Of a DNA stretch of 17,718 bases, positions 1-6,631 are shown piece after piece. Each line of letters starts with the position of its first letter. Within the stretch, counting starts at the first letter, position 1. A program made the translations under genes and the position numbers. Origin of the DNA: an uncultured Sphingomonadales bacterium (GTDB lineage: Bacteria > Pseudomonadota > Alphaproteobacteria > Sphingomonadales > Sphingomonadaceae); the NCBI GenBank assembly GCA_937898525.1, contig CALCBC010000053.1, positions 1 to 17,718 on the forward strand. Reading direction: 5' to 3'. Below the pieces are notes generated by a model. That model made no database searches. It had not been told where the DNA came from and saw only the letters and a list, made by a program, of their open reading frames with translations.

Positions 1-1
1 C

Positions 2-301
2 CAGCTTCCCGAGCTCGGGCTCGACGCGAACGGATTCGGCGGCTTCTCGGTCATTCCGCCGGAAACGGTCCGGCGCTTCGCCGAAGCGCTCGAAGCTCTT
101 CCGGACGACGAACTGATGCGACGGTTCAATACCGACGCGTGGGCGAATGCCGATCTCTATTTCGGCGATGTTCTGGCCGAGGATGCACAGAAGAACGGGC
201 CGGAGGTCCGAGCCTTCGTGTTCCAGCGAGTCCCAGCACTGCGTCGCCTCGTGACGAAGTGCGCGGCCAATGGCGATGCGCTCATTCGCGTGCTTCGATA
301 G
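2..301 (+). CDS. DUF1877 (YfbM-like) family protein, 3' part only
   Basis: The reading frame is open from the first bases of the window and ends at a TAG at 299-301, giving 99 visible residues of a gene whose start lies upstream. The visible part resembles the C-terminal half of DUF1877/YfbM proteins, which are about 160-170 residues in E. coli. It has a 'P.ETVRRFAEALEALPDDEL' stretch, then an aspartate/tryptophan-rich segment with ADLYFGD, then a closing helix (VFQRVPALRRLVTKCAANGDALI). The family's biochemical role is not established. DUF1877 proteins are small and soluble, and no signal or membrane segment is visible. It lies 127 bp upstream of, and in the same direction as, the putative toxin module, so it could be an orphan gene of the same accessory segment. 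Family assignment is from remembered pattern only. Confidence 0.6.
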   Translation, partial: QLPELGLDANGFGGFSVIPPETVRRFAEALEALPDDELMRRFNTDAWANADLYFGDVLAEDAQKNGPEVRAFVFQRVPALRRLVTKCAANGDALIRVLR

Positions 302-373
302 TTTCCCAACGCGCCAATGCTCGCGCCGTATCTGGGGAAAACCGAGTTAGGATCACCTGCCACAGATTTCCGG

Positions 374-400
374 TTGACTTGTAGGATTTCGTTCTATCTT
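374..400 (+). promoter_or_regulatory. possible sigma70-type promoter of the two-gene accessory module
   Basis: TTGACT (374-379) and TATCTT (395-400) are separated by 15 bases, slightly short of the optimum of about 17. They lie in a locally AT-richer stretch between the DUF1877 stop and the GTG at 429. They are correctly placed to drive the 429-1884 pair. This is a consensus match by eye only. Confidence 0.3.
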
Positions 401-428
401 TGTTCTGACGCTTCGAAGGAGAGCGGCC

Positions 429-1535
429 GTGCGAACAAGGACCCGTCTCAAGGAGAGGAAATCTGCCGAGGCCCGTGCCTTCGCATCTCATCTCCGAACC
501 GGAAGGTACCTCGTCCAAGAGGCTCCGCCGGAGCGCAAGTTCAATCCCTATCACGATCCGCGCAATGGCCAGTTCACCTTCGCTCCTGGCGGGCCGAAAT
601 CCGTTTCGAACCCGATCTTTTCGGACCGACGCGGTTTTTGGAAGCGCAACGCCGACTCGCGGGAACGAGCGTCACACTCTGCCAGTCCCGAGGCAGCGCA
701 GATCCAGCCCTCCCCCCTGTCATCCGACACACCGGCCGTGTTCACGCCGGCCAATCTCCGCCCCAATCCTCGCGCCCGGCTCGGGGGAATCCGGGGCCCG
801 TCTCTCAACGATCCGCTTGTTCTCGAGCAAGTCTTCCCGACGTTGCGCGAAGCGCCGGCGGGCGCAATCATCGGCGTTGCCGACAATATTCTCGACCTTT
901 CGGGACCCGCCCGGGCCGCGACCGACGCGATTCACCAGGCCAGGGTGCGACAATTGATAAGCCAGATACGGGCCATCGACCCGGACTATACCTTCGAAGT
1001 TGCCGCCTGGGCCGAGACGATCGAGGGGCGAGCGAACGAAATCAGGGCCTTGCGGTTGGATCGGGCTCTGGCGTTCTATCGCATCAAAGGCGAGATGAGG
1101 CCGCTCCAAGTCGAAGTAGCGCGCATCATGCAGGAGCGCGCCGACGCGGCGTACGAGGAGGCGGTCAGACTTTACGAGGCGGGCCGGCTCACACCTCGGC
1201 TTTCACGCAACGAAGCGATCGGTAATCACATCGACGCAGCAGTGAGAGCCGACCTACGCGCGGTATTCAACGTCAACGGCGTGGACATCTCGCGGGGGCA
1301 ACCGGTTCGCGTCGTTGGCAGAGAATACAACACATCCGGTACAGACCTGACGTACCGTATTCCCGACGCGCGAGTCGGGAATGTGGCGTTCGATGTGACA
1401 ATGACGAGAAAGACCCTAGGTACGGCGCAAGTCCGCGGCTTCTTCGACGCCGACTTCAGCCCCGCCACGGTCGTGATCATTCGTCCTCACCAACTCGGGA
1501 AAGGCAATACCTATGCAATCAAGAGACCGGACTGA
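429..1535 (+). CDS. uncharacterised 368-aa protein, candidate nuclease-type toxin
   Basis: I do not recognise a named family. The GTG start at 429 is chosen because AAGGAGA (416-422) sits 6 bases ahead. The protein starts with a basic stretch (residues 1-30), followed by FNPYHDPRNGQFTFAPGG (38-55), a motif type met at the N-termini of phage-related and secreted sphingomonad proteins. A Pro/Ser-rich linker follows (about 60-130), then a helical region (145-285) and a compact C-terminal block (290-368). That block contains YRIPDARVGNVAFDVTMTRKT (309-329), a helix, then VVIIRP (348-353). The order of PD, a second strand carrying Asp-322 with Lys-328 nearby, a helix and a strand is reminiscent of PD-(D/E)XK nucleases, but no exact D-x-K is present. 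No signal peptide or membrane segment is visible. Its end overlaps the next gene by 23 bp. A toxin role is inferred from architecture and from the small overlapping partner gene. Confidence 0.8.
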   Translation: MRTRTRLKERKSAEARAFASHLRTGRYLVQEAPPERKFNPYHDPRNGQFTFAPGGPKSVSNPIFSDRRGFWKRNADSRERASHSASPEAAQIQPSPLSSDTPAVFTPANLRPNPRARLGGIRGPSLNDPLVLEQVFPTLREAPAGAIIGVADNILDLSGPARAATDAIHQARVRQLISQIRAIDPDYTFEVAAWAETIEGRANEIRALRLDRALAFYRIKGEMRPLQVEVARIMQERADAAYEEAVRLYEAGRLTPRLSRNEAIGNHIDAAVRADLRAVFNVNGVDISRGQPVRVVGREYNTSGTDLTYRIPDARVGNVAFDVTMTRKTLGTAQVRGFFDADFSPATVVIIRPHQLGKGNTYAIKRPD

Positions 1536-1884
1536 CACCGCCAATTCCGTAAGAGTACATTACATCCCGCAAGGCATCGGCGAAATATCGGATCATCTTT
1601 CAATGATGATGCTGTCGGCCCCAAGATTTGAGGACAAGACCGGCCTCCTGCCCGGAAGGAGCATCGACACCGTCTTCACAGAACTCAACGAAGCGCTACG
1701 CGCCATTCGAAGTGAAATCGGTGAGGACAACTACCTGACTCTTTTGGCCTTATCTGCTAAGATGCGTGCGCATTTCGAAGCTGATCCCGAAGATAACTCA
1801 GACGACGGTATTAAGGGACGCGACTGCATCATCGAGATGAAGAACATCCTCCGATCCGCCCGCCGTCCGAAGCGCCGAAGCTAA
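1513..1884 (+). CDS. small acidic partner protein, candidate immunity protein
   Basis: This is a 123-residue protein of no family I recognise. The ATG at 1513 lies inside the 3' end of the preceding gene, in a different frame, with GGGAAAGG at 1497-1504 as a plausible ribosome site 8 bases away. The 23-bp overlap suggests translational coupling. The middle is helical and acidic (FTELNEALRAIRSEIGEDN, then FEADPEDNSDD at about 90-100), while the last residues are strongly basic (RSARRPKRRS). A soluble, acidic, single-domain protein directly after a large multidomain gene is the usual layout of an immunity gene, but the binding partner is inferred. GC content and codon use are clearly lower than in pckA and later genes, which suggests acquisition by transfer. 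An alternative is simply a conserved protein of unknown role co-transcribed with the first gene. Confidence 0.75.
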   Translation: MQSRDRTDTANSVRVHYIPQGIGEISDHLSMMMLSAPRFEDKTGLLPGRSIDTVFTELNEALRAIRSEIGEDNYLTLLALSAKMRAHFEADPEDNSDDGIKGRDCIIEMKNILRSARRPKRRS

Positions 1885-1954
1885 GCCAACAAGCGCACCT
1901 CATTAGCGAAGAGCCTATACCCGACCCTAAGTGCGCCTATTTCTTGCGCGCTGG

Positions 1955-1992
1955 CCCAAAGCTGGCAGTGCGATTCCCACCTAAACTGGGCA
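1955..1992. repeat. short repeated CCCA...AACTGG-type motif, possible mobile-element scar
   Basis: Two related units follow each other: CCCAAAGCTGGCA (1955-1967) and CCCACCTAAACTGGGCA (1976-1992). The second also contains the inverted pair CCCA/TGGG (1976-1979, 1987-1990). They lie in the 168-bp gap between the accessory module and pckA. Multiple related terminal units are typical of some insertion-sequence ends (for example the IS21 type), but no transposase is present and the identification is not secure. Confidence 0.3.
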
Positions 1993-2052
1993 TTCATTCG
2001 ATCCCAACGACGCGTACATGAGATGGCTTAGACCGCTTCGCCGCCCGAAGGC

Positions 2053-3669
2053 TCAGGCCGCCTGCGGTGCCGCCTTGCGCACGCCCTCGTCGACGTGGGC
2101 CTCGAACTGGGCGAAGTTGTCGACGAACAACTGCACCAGCCTGGCGGCGGTGCGGTCGTAGTCGTCCTTGTCGGCCCAGGTCGCGCGCGGGTCGAGGATC
2201 GCGCTGTCGACGCCCGGCACGGCCACCGGCACGTCAAACCCGAAGTTCGGGTCCTTGCGGAACTCGACGTCGTTCAGGCTGCCGTCGAGCGCGGCGTTGA
2301 GCAGCGCGCGGGTGGCCTTGATCGGCATCCGCTGGCCGACGCCGTACTTGCCGCCGGTCCACCCGGTGTTGAGCAGCCAGCACTGCACCCCGCCCTTCGC
2401 AATCCGCTCCTTGAGCAGGTTGCCGTAGACGCTCGGGTGGCGCGGCATGAACGGGGCGCCGAAGCAGGTGCTGAAGGTCGCCTCGGGCTCGGTCACGCCG
2501 ATCTCGGTCCCCGCCACCTTGGCGGTGTAGCCCGAGAGGAAGTGATACATCGCCTGCTCGGGGGTCAGTCGCGCGACCGGCGGCAGCACGCCGTAGGCGT
2601 CGGCCGTCAGCATGACGATGTTCTTCGGCACCGGGCCCATGTTGGCGGCCGTGGCGTTGGGGATGAAGTCGATCGGGTAGGCGCCGCGGCTGTTCTCGGC
2701 CAGCGAGGCGTCGTCGAGGTCGAGCTCGCGGGTCTCGGGATCCATCACCACGTTCTCGAGCACGGTGCCGAAGCGGCGGGTGGTGGCGTAGATCTCGGGC
2801 TCGGCCTCGGGCGAGAGGCGGATCATCTTGGCGTAGCAGCCGCCCTCGAAGTTGAACACCGCGGTGTCGGACCAGCCGTGCTCGTCGTCGCCGATCAGCT
2901 CGCGGCTGGCGTCGGCGCTGAGCGTGGTCTTGCCGGTGCCGGAAAGGCCGAAGAACACCGCCGTGCCCTCGGGCCCGATGTTGGCCGAGCAGTGCATCGG
3001 CATCACGCCCTTGGGCGGCAGCAGGTAATTGAGCAGGCCGAACACGCCCTTCTTCATCTCGCCGGCGTAGGCGGTGCCGCCGATCAGGATCATCTTCTCG
3101 GTGTAGTTGACCGCGATCACCGTCTCGCTGCGGCAGCCGTGCTTCGCCGGGTCGGCGCGGAAGCTCGGCAGGTCGATGATCGTGTACTCGGGGGCGAAGG
3201 CCTGCAGCTCGTGCGCGGTCGGGCGGACCAGCATCGTGCGGATGAACAGGTTGTGCCAGGCGAGCTCGTTGATGACCCGCACGTTGACCCGGTACTCGGG
3301 CTGCGAACCGCCGAACAGGTCGGCCACGTAGAGCCGGTCCTTCTCCGCCAGCGCGGCGAGGAAATCGGCCTTGAGCGCGGCGAAGTGCTCGGGGCTCATC
3401 GGCGCGTTGGTCTTGCCCCACCACACGGTGTTCTCGGTCTCGGCGTCACGGACGATGAACTTGTCCCTGGCGCTGCGGCCGGTGTGCTTGCCGGTCTCGA
3501 CCACCAGCGGGCCGTGCTGCGCGAGGCGGCCCTCGCCGCGAGCGATAGCGTGCTCGACCAGCTGGGCGGTGCCGAGGTTGGCGAAGATTTCCGCGGGCGT
3601 GGCGATGCCCTGGTCGGCGAGCGAGACGGCGAGCGAGCGGGTCAACGTAGTGGTCTCCCAGGAAGTCAT
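2053..3669 (-). CDS. pckA: phosphoenolpyruvate carboxykinase (ATP)
   Basis: PckA converts oxaloacetate and ATP to phosphoenolpyruvate, CO2 and ADP, the entry step of gluconeogenesis, in the cytoplasm. The 538-residue length matches the ATP-type enzyme (540 in E. coli). Visible motifs are the substrate-binding TGRSARDKF (63-71), the P-loop GLSGTGKTTLS (241-251) and the metal-binding GDDEHGW (260-266). Also visible is the family block NTGWTGGKYGVGQRM near the C-terminus. The ATG at 3667-3669 lacks a clear ribosome site. A TTG at codon 9 (3643-3645) has GGGAG about 9 bases ahead and would give an N-terminus closer to what I recall of related enzymes. The gene is divergent from chvI across 192 bp, an arrangement known in other alphaproteobacteria, where ChvI can affect pckA expression. 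A promoter and a leader hairpin are annotated separately. Confidence 0.97.
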   Translation of the reverse strand: MTSWETTTLTRSLAVSLADQGIATPAEIFANLGTAQLVEHAIARGEGRLAQHGPLVVETGKHTGRSARDKFIVRDAETENTVWWGKTNAPMSPEHFAALKADFLAALAEKDRLYVADLFGGSQPEYRVNVRVINELAWHNLFIRTMLVRPTAHELQAFAPEYTIIDLPSFRADPAKHGCRSETVIAVNYTEKMILIGGTAYAGEMKKGVFGLLNYLLPPKGVMPMHCSANIGPEGTAVFFGLSGTGKTTLSADASRELIGDDEHGWSDTAVFNFEGGCYAKMIRLSPEAEPEIYATTRRFGTVLENVVMDPETRELDLDDASLAENSRGAYPIDFIPNATAANMGPVPKNIVMLTADAYGVLPPVARLTPEQAMYHFLSGYTAKVAGTEIGVTEPEATFSTCFGAPFMPRHPSVYGNLLKERIAKGGVQCWLLNTGWTGGKYGVGQRMPIKATRALLNAALDGSLNDVEFRKDPNFGFDVPVAVPGVDSAILDPRATWADKDDYDRTAARLVQLFVDNFAQFEAHVDEGVRKAAPQAA

Positions 3670-3677
3670 CTGGCTAA

Positions 3678-3695
3678 AAAGACGGCCCCGTCTTT
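3678..3695 (-). promoter_or_regulatory. terminator-like hairpin in the pckA leader
   Basis: This is a perfect inverted repeat, AAAGACGG-CC-CCGTCTTT as read on the plus strand. In the pckA transcript it forms an 8-bp stem (effectively 7 bp with a GGGC loop) ending in a run of five U, only 8 bases before the annotated AUG. It could be an attenuator, an element occluding the start region, or a protein operator. Which of these applies cannot be told from sequence. Confidence 0.5.
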
Positions 3696-3716
3696 GCGTT
3701 CCGGGCCTTGGCGCGG

Positions 3717-3745
3717 CGCATAGTCGGCCCGCCTGCCGCCGTCAA
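3717..3745 (-). promoter_or_regulatory. predicted pckA promoter
   Basis: On the minus strand TTGACG (3745-3740) and TATGCG (3722-3717) are separated by exactly 17 bases, a good housekeeping-sigma match. The predicted transcript start lies about 40 bases ahead of the ATG, so the leader would contain the hairpin at 3678-3695. Confidence 0.5.
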
Positions 3746-3840
3746 ATTCGCCCTAGAATCAACGTAAATGTCTGAGTTTTTCGGAACCGGCGGCGAGACG
3801 GCCGGGCGAGCGCGGCCCCGTCCAATTGTCTCCGCGAAGT

Positions 3841-3850
3841 TAACGCGTTA
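3841..3850. promoter_or_regulatory. perfect 10-bp palindrome upstream of chvI
   Basis: TAACGCGTTA ends 11 bases before the chvI start codon. A weak promoter-like pair, TTGTCT (3826-3831) and TAGGTC (3849-3854), overlaps it with a 17-base spacer. It could be an operator, for instance for autoregulation, but its factor is unknown. Confidence 0.25.
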
Positions 3851-3861
3851 GGTCGGTCCCG

Positions 3862-4611
3862 ATGGTCGAGGAAGACGCCCCCGCCCCCGGTACGCCGCAG
3901 CGCTCGATCGCGCTGGTCGACGACGACCGCAACATCCTCACCACGCTGTCGATCGCGCTCCAGGCCGAGGGCTATGCGACGCGAGTCTATTCCGACGGCG
4001 AGGCGGCGCTGAAGGCGCTGACCGAGAACCCGCCGGACCTCGCGGTGTTCGACATCAAGATGCCGCGGATGGACGGGATGGAGCTGCTGCGCCGGTTGCG
4101 CGAGACGTCCGAGCTGCCGGTGATCTTCCTCACCAGCAAGGACGAGGAGCAGGACGAGGAAGCCGGCCTCGCGATGGGCGCGGACGACTATATCGCCAAG
4201 CCGTTCAGCCAGCGGCTGCTGCTCGCCCGCATCCGCGCGATCCTGCGCCGCGCCGCGCCGGTGCGCGAGCCCGCGCCGGGCGAGGAGCAGGACGAGCCGC
4301 GCGACGGCACGCTGCTGGTTCGCGGGCGGCTGACGATGGACCCGGCGCGCCACCGCGTGACCTGGGACGGCAGGCCGGTCTCGCTGACGGTGACCGAGTT
4401 CCTGATCCTCGAGGCGCTCGCCCAGCGGCCGGGCGTGATCAAGAGCCGCAACCAGCTGATGGACGCCGCCTACCCCGACGACGTGTTCGTCGACGACCGC
4501 ACGGTCGACAGCCACATCAAGCGCCTGCGCCGCAAGTTCCGCGCGGTCGACCCCGAGTTCGGCGCGATCGAGACGCTCTACGGCGCCGGCTACAGCTTCT
4601 CCGATGGCTGA
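3862..4611 (+). CDS. chvI: ChvI-type two-component response regulator
   Basis: This is an OmpR/PhoB-class response regulator of 249 residues, the DNA-binding partner of the histidine kinase ChvG encoded next. The receiver domain (about 14-130) shows the acidic triad DDD (20-22), the phospho-acceptor Asp-64 in FDIKMPRMDG, Thr-91 and Lys-113 in IAKPF. The winged-helix output domain (about 150-247) ends in the typical DDRTVDSHIKRLRRKF and ETLYGAGYSF. In rhizobia and Agrobacterium the ChvG/ChvI (ExoS/ChvI) pair responds to acid or envelope stress and governs cell-surface and metabolic genes; here that role is inferred by family. The start at 3862 has only a weak ribosome site (around TTAGG). The gene overlaps chvG by 8 bp and is divergent from pckA. 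Confidence 0.95.
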   Translation: MVEEDAPAPGTPQRSIALVDDDRNILTTLSIALQAEGYATRVYSDGEAALKALTENPPDLAVFDIKMPRMDGMELLRRLRETSELPVIFLTSKDEEQDEEAGLAMGADDYIAKPFSQRLLLARIRAILRRAAPVREPAPGEEQDEPRDGTLLVRGRLTMDPARHRVTWDGRPVSLTVTEFLILEALAQRPGVIKSRNQLMDAAYPDDVFVDDRTVDSHIKRLRRKFRAVDPEFGAIETLYGAGYSFSDG

Positions 4612-6157
4612 GGACCCGGCGGCGGCCCGCCCGCGACCCGGGCGGCACGGGTTCTCCACGTCGCTCACCACCCGCATTCTCGCGGTCAACCTGATCCCGC
4701 TGATCCTGCTCGCGGGCAGCCTCTTCTTCCTCGACCAGTACCGCGTGCAGCTGCTCAACGAGCGGTTCAACCTCGCTCGCATCGAGGCGCAGATCACGGC
4801 CGAGGCGCTCGCCGGGGCCAGCCGCCAGCGGCAGGAGGCGCTGCTGATACAGATCGGCAAGGAACAGCGCATGCGCCTGCGGATGTACAATCCCGACGGC
4901 ACGCTGATGGCCGACAGCTTCGCGCTCGCGCCGCCGTCATTCCAGTTCGGCGACCCGGTCGCGGCGCCCTGGCCGCAGGACTTCGCCCGCGGGATGGACC
5001 GCGTGGTCGACTTCCTCGTCGGCGCCGAGGCCCCGCCCGACTACGTCGAGCCCGCCGAGCAGCATGCGAACGCCTGGCCCGAGCTGGTCCGCGCCCGCGA
5101 GCAGGGCCGCACGCAGATCGAGCTGCGCCGCGCGCCCGATCGCACGCCGGTGATCACCGCCGCGGCGCCGGTCGGGCTCAACGGCGTCACGCTGCTGACC
5201 ACGCGCAACGCCAGTGACATCACCCAGGCCGTGCGTGACGCGCGCACCTCGCTGCTGCTGCTGATCGCGCTCGCGCTGCTGGTCTCGACCGTGCTCTCGC
5301 TCTACCTCGCCCGCACGATCATCGAGCCGCTGCGCCGGCTCGGCCGCGCCGCGGTGCAGGTCCGCCTCGGCCGCGCGCGCGAGGTCGAAATCCCGCGGAT
5401 GCAGGAGCGCGGCGACGAGATCGGCGTGCTTGCCGGCGCCGTGTCCGACATGACCGCCGCGCTGCGCCAGCGGATCGACGCGGTCGAGGCATTCGGCGCC
5501 GACGTCGCGCACGAGATCAAGAACCCGTTCGCCAGCCTGCGCAGCGCGATCGAGTCGCTCGCCAAGGTCGAGGACCCGGCGCTGCGCGAACAGCTGATCG
5601 AGGTCGCCGGGCACGACGTGCGGCGGATCGACCGGCTGGTCACCGAGATCGCCGAGGCCAGCCGGATCGACGCCGAGCTGAGCCGCGCGACGTTCGAGCC
5701 GATCGATCTCGCCGCGCTGATCGGCAACGTCGTCCGCGCCCGCGAGGACCGCGGCCTCAACGCCGGGCGCCGGGTCGAGATCGCCTGCGAAGCGCAGGAG
5801 GTCAGAGTCCTCGGGGTGCCGATCCGGATCGAGCGCGTGATCGACAACCTGCTCGACAACGCGGTCTCGTTCTCGCCCGAGGGCGGGCGGATCGACATCG
5901 GCCTGAGCGTTTCGGACGGCCGGGTTCGGGCGAGCATCTGCGACGAGGGACCCGGCATCCCCGAGTCCGAGCGCGAGAAGGTGTTCACGCGGTTCCACTC
6001 GATCCGCCCCGAGGCCGAGGACTTCGGTGACCACAGCGGGCTCGGTCTCGCAATCGCGCGCACGATCGCCGAGGCGCACGACGGTTCGCTGACCGTCGCC
6101 GACCGGCCCGACGGCCGCTCCGGGGCGTGCCTCGTGCTCGAGCTGCCCGCGGCGTGA
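4604..6157 (+). CDS. chvG: ChvG-type sensor histidine kinase
   Basis: This is a 517-residue inner-membrane sensor kinase, partner of ChvI. The order is a short cytoplasmic head (1-22), TM1 (about 24-43), a periplasmic sensor region (about 45-212), TM2 (about 214-236), and HAMP (about 237-290). Next comes the H box FGADVAHEIKNPFASLR with phospho-accepting His-303. The ATPase domain has the N box DNLLDNA (414-420), G1 DEGPGIP (447-453) and G2 HSGLGLAIA (478-486). The ATG at 4604 lies inside the last codons of chvI, which implies coupled translation. The following hprK start overlaps the TGA of this gene. The periplasmic loop carries many acidic residues and a 'DPVAAPWPQDFARG' segment. In relatives the kinase is controlled by a periplasmic inhibitor encoded elsewhere, and none is seen in this window. 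Confidence 0.95.
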   Translation: MAEDPAAARPRPGRHGFSTSLTTRILAVNLIPLILLAGSLFFLDQYRVQLLNERFNLARIEAQITAEALAGASRQRQEALLIQIGKEQRMRLRMYNPDGTLMADSFALAPPSFQFGDPVAAPWPQDFARGMDRVVDFLVGAEAPPDYVEPAEQHANAWPELVRAREQGRTQIELRRAPDRTPVITAAAPVGLNGVTLLTTRNASDITQAVRDARTSLLLLIALALLVSTVLSLYLARTIIEPLRRLGRAAVQVRLGRAREVEIPRMQERGDEIGVLAGAVSDMTAALRQRIDAVEAFGADVAHEIKNPFASLRSAIESLAKVEDPALREQLIEVAGHDVRRIDRLVTEIAEASRIDAELSRATFEPIDLAALIGNVVRAREDRGLNAGRRVEIACEAQEVRVLGVPIRIERVIDNLLDNAVSFSPEGGRIDIGLSVSDGRVRASICDEGPGIPESEREKVFTRFHSIRPEAEDFGDHSGLGLAIARTIAEAHDGSLTVADRPDGRSGACLVLELPAA

Positions 6158-6585
6158 ACCCGGTCCCGCACCAGGCAAGCTGTGTCGCGGTCGGCGGACC
6201 CGCCGGCAGCCGGGGCCTGCTGATCGAAGGGCCGCCGGGAAGCGGCAAGTCGAGCCTCGCGCTGGCGCTGATCGACCGGGGCGCGACGCTCGTGGGCGAC
6301 GATGGCGTGCTGCTCGAGCGCCGCGGCGACCGGCTGTGGGCGCTGCCGCCGCCGCGAATCGCCGGGCTGCTCGAGATTCGCAACGTCGGGCTCGCGCGGC
6401 TCGGCGCGGTGTCAGCGCCGGTCGCACTGATCCTGCGGCTCGATCCCGACGCGCCGCGCCACGTCGAGGCGGCGGAGCGCAGCGAGCTTCTCGGTGTCGC
6501 GGTGCCGACGATCAGGCTGTGGCCGGACACGCCGGTACTGGCTCTGCGCGCAGAGTGGGCGCTGGCTCTCCACGGCACAGGTTGA
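6154..6585 (+). CDS. hprK: short-form HPr kinase/phosphorylase
   Basis: HprK phosphorylates a regulatory serine of HPr with ATP and can remove it again. The 143-residue protein is the short alphaproteobacterial form and lacks the N-terminal domain of the roughly 310-residue Firmicutes enzyme. Visible features are His-6 (equivalent to the conserved His before the P-loop), the P-loop GPPGSGKSS (26-34), GDD (48-50), the family signature LLEIRNVGL (72-80) and a C-terminal LLGVAVPTIRL. The start is GTG 6154, whose bases overlap the chvG TGA (GTGA). A GTG at 6127 would add nine residues but has no family support. Its substrate HPr is encoded at 8034-8309, and the target serine is present there. The gene likely belongs to one transcript with chvI and chvG. 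Confidence 0.9.
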   Translation: MNPVPHQASCVAVGGPAGSRGLLIEGPPGSGKSSLALALIDRGATLVGDDGVLLERRGDRLWALPPPRIAGLLEIRNVGLARLGAVSAPVALILRLDPDAPRHVEAAERSELLGVAVPTIRLWPDTPVLALRAEWALALHGTG

Positions 6586-6631
6586 ACGGACCCCCTTCAC
6601 TTTTGCCGCGCCGGGGGCCAGAGCGCTGGCG

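Noticed and set aside
317..1225. A 302-codon plus-strand frame overlapping the putative toxin
   Set aside because: It is an out-of-phase frame rich in Arg/Ser/Pro with no ribosome site. The 429 frame has one and continues to the coupled downstream gene.
2036..2050. CTTCG-CCGCC-CGAAG hairpin just after pckA as a terminator
   Set aside because: It has only a 5-bp stem and no T-run in the pckA direction, so it is too weak to call.
2095..3723. A 542-codon open frame on the plus strand opposite pckA
   Set aside because: It is the antisense shadow of pckA in GC-rich DNA, has a low-complexity Gly/Val/Arg composition, and shows no family motif.
6494..6631. An upstream extension of RapZ
   Set aside because: It overlaps hprK, is Arg/Ser/Thr rich and unlike the family N-terminus. 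The ATG at 6632 gives the normal beginning.
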